Program-made: the position numbers and the translations under genes | The notes under the pieces: model-generated | Database searches by the model: none | What the model was told of the DNA's origin: nothing | What the model saw: the letters and a program-made list of their open reading frames with translations, nothing else | DNA from: Teretinema sp942493045 | Lineage (GTDB): Bacteria; Spirochaetota; Spirochaetia; Treponematales; Treponemataceae | Direction of reading: 5' to 3' | DNA: 64,000 nt | NCBI GenBank assembly: GCA_942493045.1 | Contig: OW818665.1 | Coordinates: forward strand, 2,356,001 to 2,420,000 | In this document: positions 1 through 8,697 of the stretch, in pieces | Numbering within the stretch: the stretch's first letter is position 1 | How the letters are laid out: every line of letters starts with the position of its first letter

Positions 1-2651
1 CGCATGGCGGTCTCCAACCCCTTGCGATGGGTTTCGCGCAATTTCTGCAGATAGGTCTCATCGGCTCCGCCGTTTTTAACCCATTCAATTTCGCGCAGTA
101 CCGCCGCGCGCAGTTCTTCCTCCCGCCCCGGTTCACAGCCGAACTGTACGGAAAACTTGTACCCGTGGATCGGTTTCAGGAACCAGGCAGAGTTAACCCC
201 GACGCCGTAAGTACCGCTCATGTCCTCGCGGATTACTTCGCGCAGGCGGATCTGCAGCAGGGCTGCCAGAAAGTCCAGATCCTCTTCTTCGTGAGCGCCG
301 CCCTCCAGCTCGCCTCCCCAGGCCAAATACACCGCGCTTTTAGGCTCCTTACCGGCATGAATCTCTCCGCTGACGATACCGGCAGGGAAACGAACACCGC
401 GGTCAACGGCGGCTTCAGTTTTTCCGCTGCCCGGCAGAACCGCCAGGTAGCGCGCTGACAAGTCCTTCACCACAGCGGGATCAAGACTGCCGACAAAAAT
501 AAAGATAAAGTCTCCGGCGTCCGCGAAGCGTTCCCGGTATAAAGCCTTGGCGTCTGCGTAGCGCATTTCGGAAATCAGCTGGGCGTTCAGCGGCCGCTCC
601 CGGGGATGGGAAGAAGAAGTAAGCTGCTGCTTCAAGTCCGAGAACTGTTCTTCAGGATCGGTCAGCCGGTTCGCGGCCACAGTATTCAACCGGCTGAGCA
701 GCGACTGCCAGGCGCTTTCGGAAGCCTCTGGCGCGGTGAAATGCAGGGCTGTCAACTGAAAAAGTGTTTCAAGATCGCGAACTGAAGATGACCCGGAAAG
801 ACCCTCATAAGAATCACTGACCCAGCTGTCGATACTGACCGTTTTGCCGGCCAGTTTTTTTTGCAGATCGACCGGTCCGAAACCATTGAGTCCGGAAAGG
901 GACTGCAGGTCGCCCATTACCAGGGCCGACGGGAAGGCGTCATCTTCTACCATGGAGAAGCCACCCTCGCTGAGCGCCCAGAACTGAATCTCGTCGTTTT
1001 TAAAATCAGTGGGATAAAAAATGACCCGCGCTCCGTTTGACAGGGTCAGCATTGTTACGCCGCGCTCTGAAAGCACTTCCTCAGCGACAACGGAGCCACC
1101 GCTCTGGGCAGCGTTGTACAGCGGCCGATTCAAGTCGCCTTCGTCGTACTGGGCACTGTCATCGCTCAGGCGGAAATTGCGGTACCGCTCCGCGAGAGCG
1201 GCCGTGTCGGGTACCTCAGCCGTGCTTTCCGGAAGACTGACCATGATGCCGGCCTGTTCACTGGATAAGAAATTTTTCAACACGGCATTCACTTCCTCAA
1301 TGGCAATGCCGCTCATATATTCGGCGCCCAGGGAACGCACGCTGTCCATGTCCAGATACACCGAGCCTTCCAGCCAAGAGGACAGAATGCGGTCCGCGAG
1401 GTCGGAGGATCGTTGCTTGTCGCGGTTCAGCCAGGCCTGCTCAATGCGGTTCAGGGCGGAAGCTTTTTCCCGCTCCAGTTCGGCCGCCGTCAAGCCGAAA
1501 CGCGCGAGGCGCTGGTATACTTCCAGCATGCTGTCAAAACCGCGCAGCGTGGCGTTCTCCGGCGGCACTATCACCAACCAGGAGAAGTCGGTATCGCGGA
1601 CAATGCGCTGGTAACCGGCGGCAGAAGCCAGAAAGTCCGGATCGGCTTCCAGGGTTTTTTCCTGCAGCCGCTGGTTCAGGACGGACATGGCCAGATTGCG
1701 GACGAGGGAGGCGCGATAGCCCTCCGCGGTGAGCAGTGGCCGCGCCGGCTGGGGATTATATATTTCCAGGGTGCCGTAGGGCAGTTCCGGATCCGTGGCG
1801 ATGGACACTCGTACGGTTTTTTCACCAATACTGCCCATATCCGGTTCGGCAATCTTCCGGGCCGGTTTGGGAAGCTGCGAGAAGGTGGCTCCGATTTCGG
1901 AAGCCATCACCGCTGGATCGACAACGCCGGAGACCACCAGGGCCATGCGGTCGCTGCGGTACCATTTCGTATAAAAATCACGGATGCGCTGATAGCTCAA
2001 GTTCCGGATCGTGTCCGGGGAACCGATGGGCAGACGCTTGGCATAGCGCGAAGCGCCGAACAGCACCGGCAGGTGTATATCCATCAGGCGGCCATTGGCG
2101 CCCCGGCCCAGCCGCCACTCCTCGATCACGACACCGCGTTCCTTATCAATTTCAGCCTCGTCAAAACTCAGGCCCATCGCCCAATCCTGCAGCACCTGCA
2201 ATGTTGTCTTCAGGATCTCCGGGTCATCGGCCGGTATATCCAGCTTATACACCGTTTCATTGAAGCTGGTATAGGCGTTTACCTCCGGGCCGAACTTCAT
2301 ACCGATGCTTTCAAAATAATCGATTAAGGTATTTTTAGTAAAATGAGTACTGCCGTTGAAAGCCATGTGCTCGACAAAATGCGCGATGCCGGTCTGGTCA
2401 TCATCTTCATGAACAGAACCGCTGCGCACCGCCAGCCTGAAACTGATACGGTTTTGCGGCTCGCCGTTCGGGCGAATCAGATATTGAAACCCATTTTCCA
2501 ATGTTCCGGTTTGCACAGCCGGATCGGCGGCCAAGGGCCGGCCCTTTTCCGGAGCGTTTACTGACTTGCAGGAAACACCGAAGAATACCAAAGAAACCAA
2601 TACTGATAAAATCAACAAACTACTTTTGAAACTAATCTTTCGTTTTCGCAT
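1..2651 (-). CDS. M16-family zinc peptidase lipoprotein (PqqL-like), 3'-truncated by window edge
   Basis: The minus-strand frame is open from an ATG at 2651 to the window start, about 883 codons, so the C-terminal end is missing. The N-terminus is a lipoprotein signal: basic residues, a Leu/Val-rich core, then FGVSC with Cys at residue 28. HFVEH at residues 91-95 is the inverted zinc site HxxEH of M16 (insulinase/pitrilysin) peptidases. The second half repeats the M16 fold, including TYGVGVN and AVYLAWGGEL, as in the roughly 930-residue PqqL proteins. It is expected to degrade peptides in the periplasm or on the outer membrane. It is transcribed divergently from the next gene across only 58 bp. 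Confidence 0.88.
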   Translation of the reverse strand, partial: MRKRKISFKSSLLILSVLVSLVFFGVSCKSVNAPEKGRPLAADPAVQTGTLENGFQYLIRPNGEPQNRISFRLAVRSGSVHEDDDQTGIAHFVEHMAFNGSTHFTKNTLIDYFESIGMKFGPEVNAYTSFNETVYKLDIPADDPEILKTTLQVLQDWAMGLSFDEAEIDKERGVVIEEWRLGRGANGRLMDIHLPVLFGASRYAKRLPIGSPDTIRNLSYQRIRDFYTKWYRSDRMALVVSGVVDPAVMASEIGATFSQLPKPARKIAEPDMGSIGEKTVRVSIATDPELPYGTLEIYNPQPARPLLTAEGYRASLVRNLAMSVLNQRLQEKTLEADPDFLASAAGYQRIVRDTDFSWLVIVPPENATLRGFDSMLEVYQRLARFGLTAAELEREKASALNRIEQAWLNRDKQRSSDLADRILSSWLEGSVYLDMDSVRSLGAEYMSGIAIEEVNAVLKNFLSSEQAGIMVSLPESTAEVPDTAALAERYRNFRLSDDSAQYDEGDLNRPLYNAAQSGGSVVAEEVLSERGVTMLTLSNGARVIFYPTDFKNDEIQFWALSEGGFSMVEDDAFPSALVMGDLQSLSGLNGFGPVDLQKKLAGKTVSIDSWVSDSYEGLSGSSSVRDLETLFQLTALHFTAPEASESAWQSLLSRLNTVAANRLTDPEEQFSDLKQQLTSSSHPRERPLNAQLISEMRYADAKALYRERFADAGDFIFIFVGSLDPAVVKDLSARYLAVLPGSGKTEAAVDRGVRFPAGIVSGEIHAGKEPKSAVYLAWGGELEGGAHEEEDLDFLAALLQIRLREVIREDMSGTYGVGVNSAWFLKPIHGYKFSVQFGCEPGREEELRAAVLREIEWVKNGGADETYLQKLRETHRKGLETAM

Positions 2652-2674
2652 ACTTACTAACCTGCCTTTGATAC

Positions 2675-2702
2675 TTGATAATCACTTTGCCTGTGCTATA
2701 GT
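2675..2702 (+). promoter_or_regulatory. Sigma-70-type promoter of the barrel-like protein gene
   Basis: TTGATA at 2675-2680, a 16-bp spacer and TATAGT at 2697-2702. The -10 box ends 7 bases before the ATG at 2710 and there is no Shine-Dalgarno, so the mRNA is probably leaderless. Confidence 0.5.
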
Positions 2703-2709
2703 TACTCCC

Positions 2710-3534
2710 ATGAAAATTTCTTTACTCCGCACTGTAGCGGTTATCGCGCTGCTGTTCAATATTGCCGGTCCGCTGTACGCCGACCTTGAGGACTTCGAAA
2801 AATCAATCCAGGAAGCAGAGGCCGAAGATAAAGCCGATACCGTCGAAAACGGAAACTCCGCCCAGGAGTCGGCGCTTGGCGGTTTTCTTTGGGAGTTGTT
2901 CAGGCTGGTCTGGTTTATCAACAACACCGGCGCCAGTTATTCCGACTATCCGTACAGCGATGGCAAATTCTATCATTTTCCGCAATCAATGTACGCCGAT
3001 ACTTCCAATCAGGACGCGCTCAGTTTCCAGCCGGCAACGCCTAAAAGCCATTGGTTTGCCCTGGACACTCAAGCCTTTTACCTGGAGGATGTCGGCGGCG
3101 GTACCTGGATTACCTTTCGCGGCACCTTGTGGCGTTTTTTCGGGCCCTATTTCGAGGCAATGCTCCTGACCGATGGCCAGGAATTTTTGCAGGGCACCCG
3201 GCTGGGCGGTACCTTCACTATTTTTCAATCCACACCACTTACTCTGAACGCCTATTTTCAGTGGCAAGCCTGGAACGGCATTCTGGACCGCAGCGGCACC
3301 ACCGGCGGCATCGAAATCCTTTCCTTCCCGGTCAAACCGTTGGCCCTGCAGTTCCGGCTTGGCGGACAAACCTTTCCGCGTTTCAGTTTAACCGAAACAG
3401 AACTGAAGGCGGGCTGGATGATTGAAGAATGGCAGTTAAACGGCGGCTGGCGCTGGTGGACAATCAACGATGTCAACGATGACGATCCGCCAGGCTGGAG
3501 CGGCCCCTTTTTGGGAATAACCCGTTTCTTCTAA
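2710..3534 (+). CDS. Exported protein, probable outer-membrane beta-barrel
   Basis: A 274-residue protein starting at the ATG at 2710; the longer upstream frame would read through the promoter. The first 22 residues form a signal peptide (basic start, Leu/Ala/Ile core, PLYA then D). A short acidic, Lys/Glu-rich stretch follows, then about 180 residues rich in alternating aromatic and polar residues, with many Gly, Trp and Phe, ending in Phe-Phe. That pattern suggests transmembrane beta-strands of an outer-membrane barrel, and the terminal Phe fits recognition by the Bam machinery. I do not recognise the family. It stands alone between the divergent M16 peptidase and prfC. Confidence 0.6.
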   Translation: MKISLLRTVAVIALLFNIAGPLYADLEDFEKSIQEAEAEDKADTVENGNSAQESALGGFLWELFRLVWFINNTGASYSDYPYSDGKFYHFPQSMYADTSNQDALSFQPATPKSHWFALDTQAFYLEDVGGGTWITFRGTLWRFFGPYFEAMLLTDGQEFLQGTRLGGTFTIFQSTPLTLNAYFQWQAWNGILDRSGTTGGIEILSFPVKPLALQFRLGGQTFPRFSLTETELKAGWMIEEWQLNGGWRWWTINDVNDDDPPGWSGPFLGITRFF

Positions 3535-3560
3535 AGCCGCTGCCCTTATCGGGCCTTGAG

Positions 3561-3590
3561 TTGACCGTCAGGGCTGATAACGGCTATTCT
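3561..3590 (+). promoter_or_regulatory. Promoter of prfC
   Basis: TTGACC at 3561-3566, an 18-bp spacer and TATTCT at 3585-3590. The ATG at 3599 lies 9 bases past the -10 box, implying a leader of about two bases. No Shine-Dalgarno is visible. Confidence 0.6.
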
Positions 3591-3598
3591 GTGAGCCT

Positions 3599-5203
3599 AT
3601 GACCGAGCTGACCCAGGAAATTCACCGCCGACTAACCTTCGCGATTATCTCGCATCCGGATGCGGGTAAAACCACCATTACAGAAAAACTGCTGCTCTTC
3701 GGAGGAGCCATTCATATTGCCGGCGCCGTTAAAAGCGGCAAAAACGCCCGGGCCGCCGTTTCGGACTTCATGAAAATGGAGCAGGAGCGCGGAATCTCGA
3801 TCAGCACCTCCGTGATGGGCTTTGAGTACAAGGGCCGAAAAATTAACCTGCTGGACACGCCGGGTCACGCCGATTTCTCCGAGGACACTTACCGGGGACT
3901 CTCGGCGGTGGACAGCTCGCTGATAGTCATCGACTCCGTTAAGGGCGTTGAGTCCCGAACCCGGCAGCTCTGCGTGGTATGCCGCATGCGCAACACGCCC
4001 ATCGCTACCTTTGTAAACAAGATGGACCGCGAGGGCAAGGAACCGGTCGAGCTGCTGGACGAGATTGAAAGAGAATTGGCCATTCAGGTGCGTCCGGTAA
4101 CCTGGCCGATCGGTCAGGGCCGCCAGTTCAAGGGCGTTTTCAACCTTCTGGACAACACCATTCACCTGTTCCGCTCCGGCGGCCAGAGCCAGCTGCCCAG
4201 CGACGTTATCGCCATCAACGGCGTTTCCGACCCGAAACTGGACGAAGTCGTCGGCGCTTCGCTGGCCGGCCGCTTCCGGGAAGAGCTGGAAATGGTCAGC
4301 GCAGTCTACCCGCCCTTCGATAAGGCTGAGTATCTCGCCGGTACGGCCACCCCGGTTTTTTTCGGCTCGGCCCTCAACAACTTCGGGGTTACCGAACTGC
4401 TGGATAATCTGGTGGCCCTGGCCCCGTACCCGACGCCGAAAAGCGCCGAAGAGCGGGAAGTCGCGCCAGAGGAAGCCAAATTTTCCGGATTCGTTTTCAA
4501 GATCCACGCCAACATGAACCCCAAGCACCGTGACCGCATCGCCTTCCTGCGCATCTGCTCAGGGAAATTCGAGCGTAACAAGATTTATTATCATGTACGC
4601 TCCGGCAAGACCTTTCGGGCCGCCAACCCCACGGCCTTTATGTCCCAGGACCGCGAAATTATCGATGAAGCCTGGCCGGGAGACATTATCGGCCTGCACG
4701 ATACCGGCACATTTAAAATCGGAGATACCCTGACCGAGGGCGAGAGCATCCAGTTCAAGGGTATTCCCAGTTTCGCCCCCCAGATATTCCGGACTATCAC
4801 CAATGCCGATCCGCTGAAGGAAAAACAGTTCCACAAGGGACTGAACCAGCTGGCCGAGGAAGGCGTTGTGCAGATCTTCTCCCGCCTCGGCCGCCCCAAC
4901 ATCCGCGTTATCGGCGTGGTCGGGCAATTACAGCTGGAAGTGCTGAAGTCCCGGCTGGAATATGAGTACGGCGCGCAATGTTTGTATGAGCCGATCGATC
5001 TGACCATCGCCCACTGGATTACCTCAGACGACCCCAAAAAACTGGAAGCCTTCGTGGACGCCAACTCGCGGCGCATCCTGGTGGATATCCGCGACACCCA
5101 TGTCTACGTTTCCGACTCGGAGTGGGCCTTGAACCGCATCCGCGAGCTGAATCCGGCGATCCGTTTTTACGCCACCTCGGAAATGGTGGAAGCCCGCGCC
5201 TGA
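3599..5203 (+). CDS. prfC: Peptide chain release factor 3 (RF3)
   Basis: A 534-residue translational GTPase, the normal RF3 length (about 529). The G1 motif HPDAGKTT is near residue 20, followed by the RF3-typical EKLLLFGGAI. G3 is DTPGHADFSEDTYR near residue 87 and G4 is NKMD near residue 141. After translation termination RF3-GTP recycles RF1 and RF2 from the ribosome. The SHPDAGKTTITEKLL start and FSEDTYR separate it from EF-G and LepA. It is a single-gene unit with its own promoter and a strong terminator. Its mRNA appears to be leaderless. Confidence 0.97.
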   Translation: MTELTQEIHRRLTFAIISHPDAGKTTITEKLLLFGGAIHIAGAVKSGKNARAAVSDFMKMEQERGISISTSVMGFEYKGRKINLLDTPGHADFSEDTYRGLSAVDSSLIVIDSVKGVESRTRQLCVVCRMRNTPIATFVNKMDREGKEPVELLDEIERELAIQVRPVTWPIGQGRQFKGVFNLLDNTIHLFRSGGQSQLPSDVIAINGVSDPKLDEVVGASLAGRFREELEMVSAVYPPFDKAEYLAGTATPVFFGSALNNFGVTELLDNLVALAPYPTPKSAEEREVAPEEAKFSGFVFKIHANMNPKHRDRIAFLRICSGKFERNKIYYHVRSGKTFRAANPTAFMSQDREIIDEAWPGDIIGLHDTGTFKIGDTLTEGESIQFKGIPSFAPQIFRTITNADPLKEKQFHKGLNQLAEEGVVQIFSRLGRPNIRVIGVVGQLQLEVLKSRLEYEYGAQCLYEPIDLTIAHWITSDDPKKLEAFVDANSRRILVDIRDTHVYVSDSEWALNRIRELNPAIRFYATSEMVEARA

Positions 5204-5244
5204 AGCCGGCGCGATCCATTGATTAACTTCGAGCAACGAGAAAA

Positions 5245-5275
5245 AAAACCGGGCCGCTATGGTCCGGTTTTTTTT
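5245..5275 (+). terminator. Rho-independent terminator of prfC
   Basis: AAAACCGGGCC and GGTCCGGTTTT form an 11-bp stem with a five-base loop and one G-U pair, followed by a T-run. The A-run on the 5' side could let it work in both directions. Confidence 0.85.
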
Positions 5276-5280
5276 CGCTT

Positions 5281-5317
5281 AAAAAGACCTCGAAAAACAA
5301 ATTGAGTTTTTCGAGGT
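5281..5317 (-). terminator. Terminator of the LacI-family gene
   Basis: A perfect 12-bp stem, ACCTCGAAAAAC (5287-5298) with GTTTTTCGAGGT (5306-5317), and a 7-base loop. Read on the minus strand it is followed by CTTTTT. It lies 4 bases beyond the LacI stop codon. Confidence 0.8.
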
Positions 5318-5323
5318 GCCCTT
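5306..5323. repeat. 18-bp dispersed element, copy 1
   Basis: GTTTTTCGAGGTGCCCTT; a copy with one mismatch is at 33903-33920. Both copies abut the 3' end of a minus-strand regulator gene and reach into its stop codon. Here the element also provides one arm of the terminator hairpin. Confidence 0.55.
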
Positions 5324-6344
5324 AATGTTTTACGGTACTGCCCCGGACAAATAATTCCGGCCGCAGCATCTCCAGCTCCAAGGGCTCACTGTCTTTTTTT
5401 ACCTGATTGATAATGGCCCGCGCCGCCAGCACACCGAGATTATACATGTCCATGTGCACAATGCTGAGCGGCGGATCCAGAAAGGGAGCTAGCGGGAAAT
5501 TGTCAAAACCGATGAAGGCAATGTCCCTGGGTATGGACATGCCGCAGTCCTTGGCGGCGCGCAGGGCACCCGCGGCCACAAAGTTACTCGAACAGATCAC
5601 CGCGTCCGGACGCAGTTCCGGCGGTACGGCCAGGGCCTTGGTCATGGCCTGATAGCCGCTGGGGTAGTCCACCGCGCCGGGAATCAACAGCTCGCGGTCT
5701 AAAGTCAGTCCGCGCTTGAAAAAACAGGAGCGGATCCCCTCCAATCGCCGATAACCGATACCGTCATCCGGATTTCCGCCGATAAACACCGGCCGCTTAC
5801 GCCCGATATCCAGCAGATGGCAGGCCGCCATTTCTCCGGCGCTGAAATTGTCGACATCCACCCAGTGGCCGGCGGCGACTTCATCGTTCTTGCCGATCAC
5901 CACGTGAGGGATGTTACCGTCCTGCAAAAACCGGATTATCTGGGATGATAAAAAAGATGAATGCAAAATGAAAGCGTCGATGCGCTTGGCTCGAACCATC
6001 AGGTCAATGCTGGTTTGAATTTCCTCGGTGCGCGAAATATGCGAGAGCGAAAGCAGATAGCCGCTTTCCTGCAGCACGACCTCGATTCCGCCAAGCACCT
6101 GGTAAGCGTGCGGCGACTCGGCCACCGAATTGCGGTGCATATCCATCAGTACGCCGATGGTTCCGCTGGTTTGCTGGGCAAAGGCCCGGGCAATGCTGTT
6201 CGGCTGAAATTTAAGCTCTGCCATAACCGCGCGCACCCGGTCAGCCGTGGGCTGTGAAATGCGCGCGGAGCCGTGAATTACCTTGGATACCGTAGAGATT
6301 GATACCCCGGACTGCCTGGCGACATCATGTATCGTAATAGCCAT
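5322..6344 (-). CDS. LacI-family transcriptional regulator
   Basis: A 340-residue protein with the canonical LacI helix-turn-helix at the N-terminus (ITIHDVARQSGVSISTVSKV, residues 3-22). The hinge helix region (PNSIARAFAQ) is at about residues 49-58, followed by a periplasmic-binding-protein-like effector domain (TIGVLMDM, then IGFDNFPLAPFLDPPLS near the end). Length and order are typical. Such proteins repress carbohydrate or nucleoside catabolic genes until a small ligand binds. No sugar operon adjoins it: the neighbours are prfC and the divergent IgaA-like gene, so its target cannot be named. A weak SD (GAAAGG) precedes the start. Confidence 0.93.
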   Translation of the reverse strand: MAITIHDVARQSGVSISTVSKVIHGSARISQPTADRVRAVMAELKFQPNSIARAFAQQTSGTIGVLMDMHRNSVAESPHAYQVLGGIEVVLQESGYLLSLSHISRTEEIQTSIDLMVRAKRIDAFILHSSFLSSQIIRFLQDGNIPHVVIGKNDEVAAGHWVDVDNFSAGEMAACHLLDIGRKRPVFIGGNPDDGIGYRRLEGIRSCFFKRGLTLDRELLIPGAVDYPSGYQAMTKALAVPPELRPDAVICSSNFVAAGALRAAKDCGMSIPRDIAFIGFDNFPLAPFLDPPLSIVHMDMYNLGVLAARAIINQVKKDSEPLELEMLRPELFVRGSTVKH

Positions 6345-6435
6345 TTTAATGTACCTTTCTATGACACTGTTTTAGTTGGCATCACTATAACACAGCCTCC
6401 GGTGGAAAAACAGGGGGGGCTTTGGAAATGATACC

Positions 6436-6465
6436 TTGTCCATATACGCAGCTCTCTTCTATACT
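6436..6465 (+). promoter_or_regulatory. Promoter of the IgaA-like gene
   Basis: TTGTCC at 6436-6441, an 18-bp spacer and TATACT at 6460-6465. The ATG at 6472 is exactly where transcription is expected to begin, and no SD precedes it. This is the clearest leaderless candidate in the window. Confidence 0.65.
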
Positions 6466-6471
6466 TGCAAA

Positions 6472-8487
6472 ATGAGTACAACCATATTGCTTGTAAGATT
6501 TTTCTTTTTACTCTTTTTATTTTTAGTTTCAGTGGTTTCATTGGTTGTATACACAACTGTAAAACGCAAAAACCGGAAACTGGCCAGCCGGCTGTTTCAG
6601 GAAAACCCTGCAACGCGAACCATCAGCGGTCCGGAACTGGAAGCCTGCCGCGCGCTGTACGGGAAATTTGCCAGGAACCTCACTGCCGGAAGCGCGGTAT
6701 ATAAGATAAACGGCCCTCATCAGAGCATGTCCCTGAAACAGGCCCGACAGCGCGTCGTCACCCACCATTATCTCGGCCCGGTGGCATTCCTGCCTTTCCC
6801 GACCCTAGAGCACTATCTTGAAACGGAAAACTCAGCCGAGGTGGTCTTGCTGCCCGACGGCACCGCCCTGATTCTGTCGCTGAATGAAGGTTATACCATT
6901 GCCGAAGAAAGCCGGCGCCAGCAGTGCCTGGCCGGAAAACTGCCCGGGTCCATTACAGGCCGGGACTTTACCCTCGCGCCCCTTAACCGCCCGCTGACGG
7001 CAGCAGAAATTGAGTATCGCTATCCTCTCATAAAAATTGACGCCGCCCTGTGCATTCTGACCGCCGGCGTTCTGCCGCTGTTCCTTTATTCGCCGCCCCT
7101 GCTGTTTGCCAGCGCCGGCTTCGCTTTCGCGGGCTTGTTTCTGTTATTCAAAAAACGGACAGCACAGCTGCCATCCGGCTGCCGGCCGTTCTCCTTAACC
7201 GGAGCGCTGCGCATCAAGGACGATCCCGCGGGCCGGAGTCAGTACTCGATCGGCGGTTTTTCGCTGCTGCTGCCGGAACATTGGCGCGGAAACCTGGAAA
7301 CCGGCAGGAGCGTCTCGGTTCAGGGATATGCCACCGTCGCAGCCTACCAGCCTTTTACCGTACTCGCGTTGGACGGACAGCTTTCGGTCCAGACGGATCC
7401 GCGCCTTAATTCCGGGCGAAAATTCATTCCTTTTGCTTTGTCAGCGGTGCTCATGCTGGGGGCCCTGATTGCCCACGGTTTGGTCTACAATCCGGTACAG
7501 GACACCCTGCGCTACTGCGGTTATTTACAAAACAGGGGCAAACAGCAGGTATTCGGCAGCGTAGCCGAATTACGCGAAATCGGAGTTTCGCCGGGACAGG
7601 AAATTACCCTGAAAGGCTTCCGGCTGCTCCCCGACTATAGTTTAGAAGAGACCTATGGACAGCTCCAGGGTTTTCTACTTATAAATCAGGAAACTGATGT
7701 ACCCCTTGACCTCTCTTCCATAGCAAGCGAGGTAGCGGCGCTGATAGAACTTCAGAGCACGCAAACCGCCCTGCATCTTTTTCTGCTGCAAAACTATCCG
7801 GAAGACAATTACCGGCAGGGAATTTCGGTACTGCTTAAGCACGCCGACTCCCGGCCGCTTTCAGCGTTCATGGACCGCTATCAGCACAGCGCTTTTTTTC
7901 CGGAAACAGCGGCCGCGGGAGACCTCTTTATAAAAGACGAGTACCCGTTTTATGACAGCAGTTATGATCTATCAGTCAATTACGAAAATTTTCTGCGCTC
8001 CGAAACCGACCGCATTAACCGTAAGCTTTTTGAGACAGGAAACCATGCCGCTGAACAAATTGAAAGCCTGGCTCTCTCTTTCGTAGACGTGCTGGAGTAT
8101 CCGGAAAATATTGATTCTCTGGCGCTGTTCGGGTTATGGCCGGACAGCACAAATCCTTTTCAGGGCCCAAACAACGCTGCTGAATTCAGCGTACGCGAAC
8201 AACCTTTGGCGCATCAGATACTGAAAGATTTCGCAGCATTCTATAGCGCTCATTCACCGGGTAGAACGCCCTTAGTGCTCAGGGGAATTGTAAAAAACAA
8301 GCCTGAACGCGAAGCGGGCGGATACCATCTCCAACTGGCACTAAATGAAAGTTATCAATTCAATGACTATGCGCACATTACTACTATCTCCTTTCTTTTA
8401 CTGCTTGGGGTATTTTTACTGATTGCCGGAATGGCGCTGTACGAAGCCTTATCGCAGCTCAGGAAAGAACACTCACTACTGAAATAG
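6472..8487 (+). CDS. IgaA-like inner-membrane protein (IgaA/YrfF family, distant)
   Basis: A 671-residue protein with five predicted membrane segments: TM1 at residues 5-28, a close TM2-TM3 pair at about 188-224, TM4 at about 316-340 and TM5 at about 633-656. This leaves two cytoplasmic domains and one large periplasmic domain of about 290 residues. The topology and spacing are those of enterobacterial IgaA (about 710 residues), which restrains the Rcs envelope-stress phosphorelay. By eye, local similarity is convincing: SIGGFSLLLPEHW before TM4 resembles IgaA SLGIIDLVYPAHW, and SVAELREIGVSPGQEITLKG after TM4 resembles SVKQLADAGVRVGDTLRISG. No rcs genes are nearby, so its partner is unknown. 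The start at 6472 is chosen from the promoter position. Confidence 0.65.
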   Translation: MSTTILLVRFFFLLFLFLVSVVSLVVYTTVKRKNRKLASRLFQENPATRTISGPELEACRALYGKFARNLTAGSAVYKINGPHQSMSLKQARQRVVTHHYLGPVAFLPFPTLEHYLETENSAEVVLLPDGTALILSLNEGYTIAEESRRQQCLAGKLPGSITGRDFTLAPLNRPLTAAEIEYRYPLIKIDAALCILTAGVLPLFLYSPPLLFASAGFAFAGLFLLFKKRTAQLPSGCRPFSLTGALRIKDDPAGRSQYSIGGFSLLLPEHWRGNLETGRSVSVQGYATVAAYQPFTVLALDGQLSVQTDPRLNSGRKFIPFALSAVLMLGALIAHGLVYNPVQDTLRYCGYLQNRGKQQVFGSVAELREIGVSPGQEITLKGFRLLPDYSLEETYGQLQGFLLINQETDVPLDLSSIASEVAALIELQSTQTALHLFLLQNYPEDNYRQGISVLLKHADSRPLSAFMDRYQHSAFFPETAAAGDLFIKDEYPFYDSSYDLSVNYENFLRSETDRINRKLFETGNHAAEQIESLALSFVDVLEYPENIDSLALFGLWPDSTNPFQGPNNAAEFSVREQPLAHQILKDFAAFYSAHSPGRTPLVLRGIVKNKPEREAGGYHLQLALNESYQFNDYAHITTISFLLLLGVFLLIAGMALYEALSQLRKEHSLLK

Positions 8488-8530
8488 TTAAGGTGAAATG
8501 CTCGCGCGGAGCGTTATCATACTGCCGCCC

Positions 8531-8559
8531 TTGACTTTCGCGGGGCATATCCGTATCCT
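8531..8559 (+). promoter_or_regulatory. Promoter of the thiamine transport operon
   Basis: TTGACT at 8531-8536, a 17-bp spacer and TATCCT at 8554-8559. Transcription would begin at about 8566, at the first helix of the TPP riboswitch, which supports both calls. Confidence 0.7.
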
Positions 8560-8563
8560 GAAC

Positions 8564-8660
8564 GCAGTCGAGGGGTGGCCCCCGGTTTCGTTGAAACCTG
8601 CGGCCTGAGATAATACCCGTTGAACCTGATCCGGATAATACCGGCGTAGGGATAGACTGC
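8564..8660 (+). promoter_or_regulatory. TPP riboswitch (THI element)
   Basis: P1 is closed by GCAGTC (8564-8569) and GACTGC (8655-8660). Between them lie the conserved blocks GAGGGGTG, CTGAGATAATACCC, GAACCTGATCCGGATAATACC and GGCGTAGGGAT of the TPP aptamer, with a variable P3 hairpin (GGTTTCGTTGAAACC). It precedes a thiamine/HMP importer, as expected. The 37-base expression platform contains a T8 run at about 8676-8683 and then GAGG as the ykoE Shine-Dalgarno. A weak CGTAGGG/CCCACG stem before the T-run overlaps the aptamer; I cannot tell whether control is by termination or by SD masking. Confidence 0.95.
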
Positions 8661-8697
8661 AATACCCACGACACATTTTTTTTCTCGAGGTAAAGCG

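Noticed and set aside
1413..2327. 304-codon plus-strand frame
   Set aside because: It lies opposite the M16 peptidase, whose motifs and signal peptide are clear; codon pattern and content look like a shadow.
3632..4528. 298-codon minus-strand frame
   Set aside because: Antisense to prfC, no SD and no recognisable domain.
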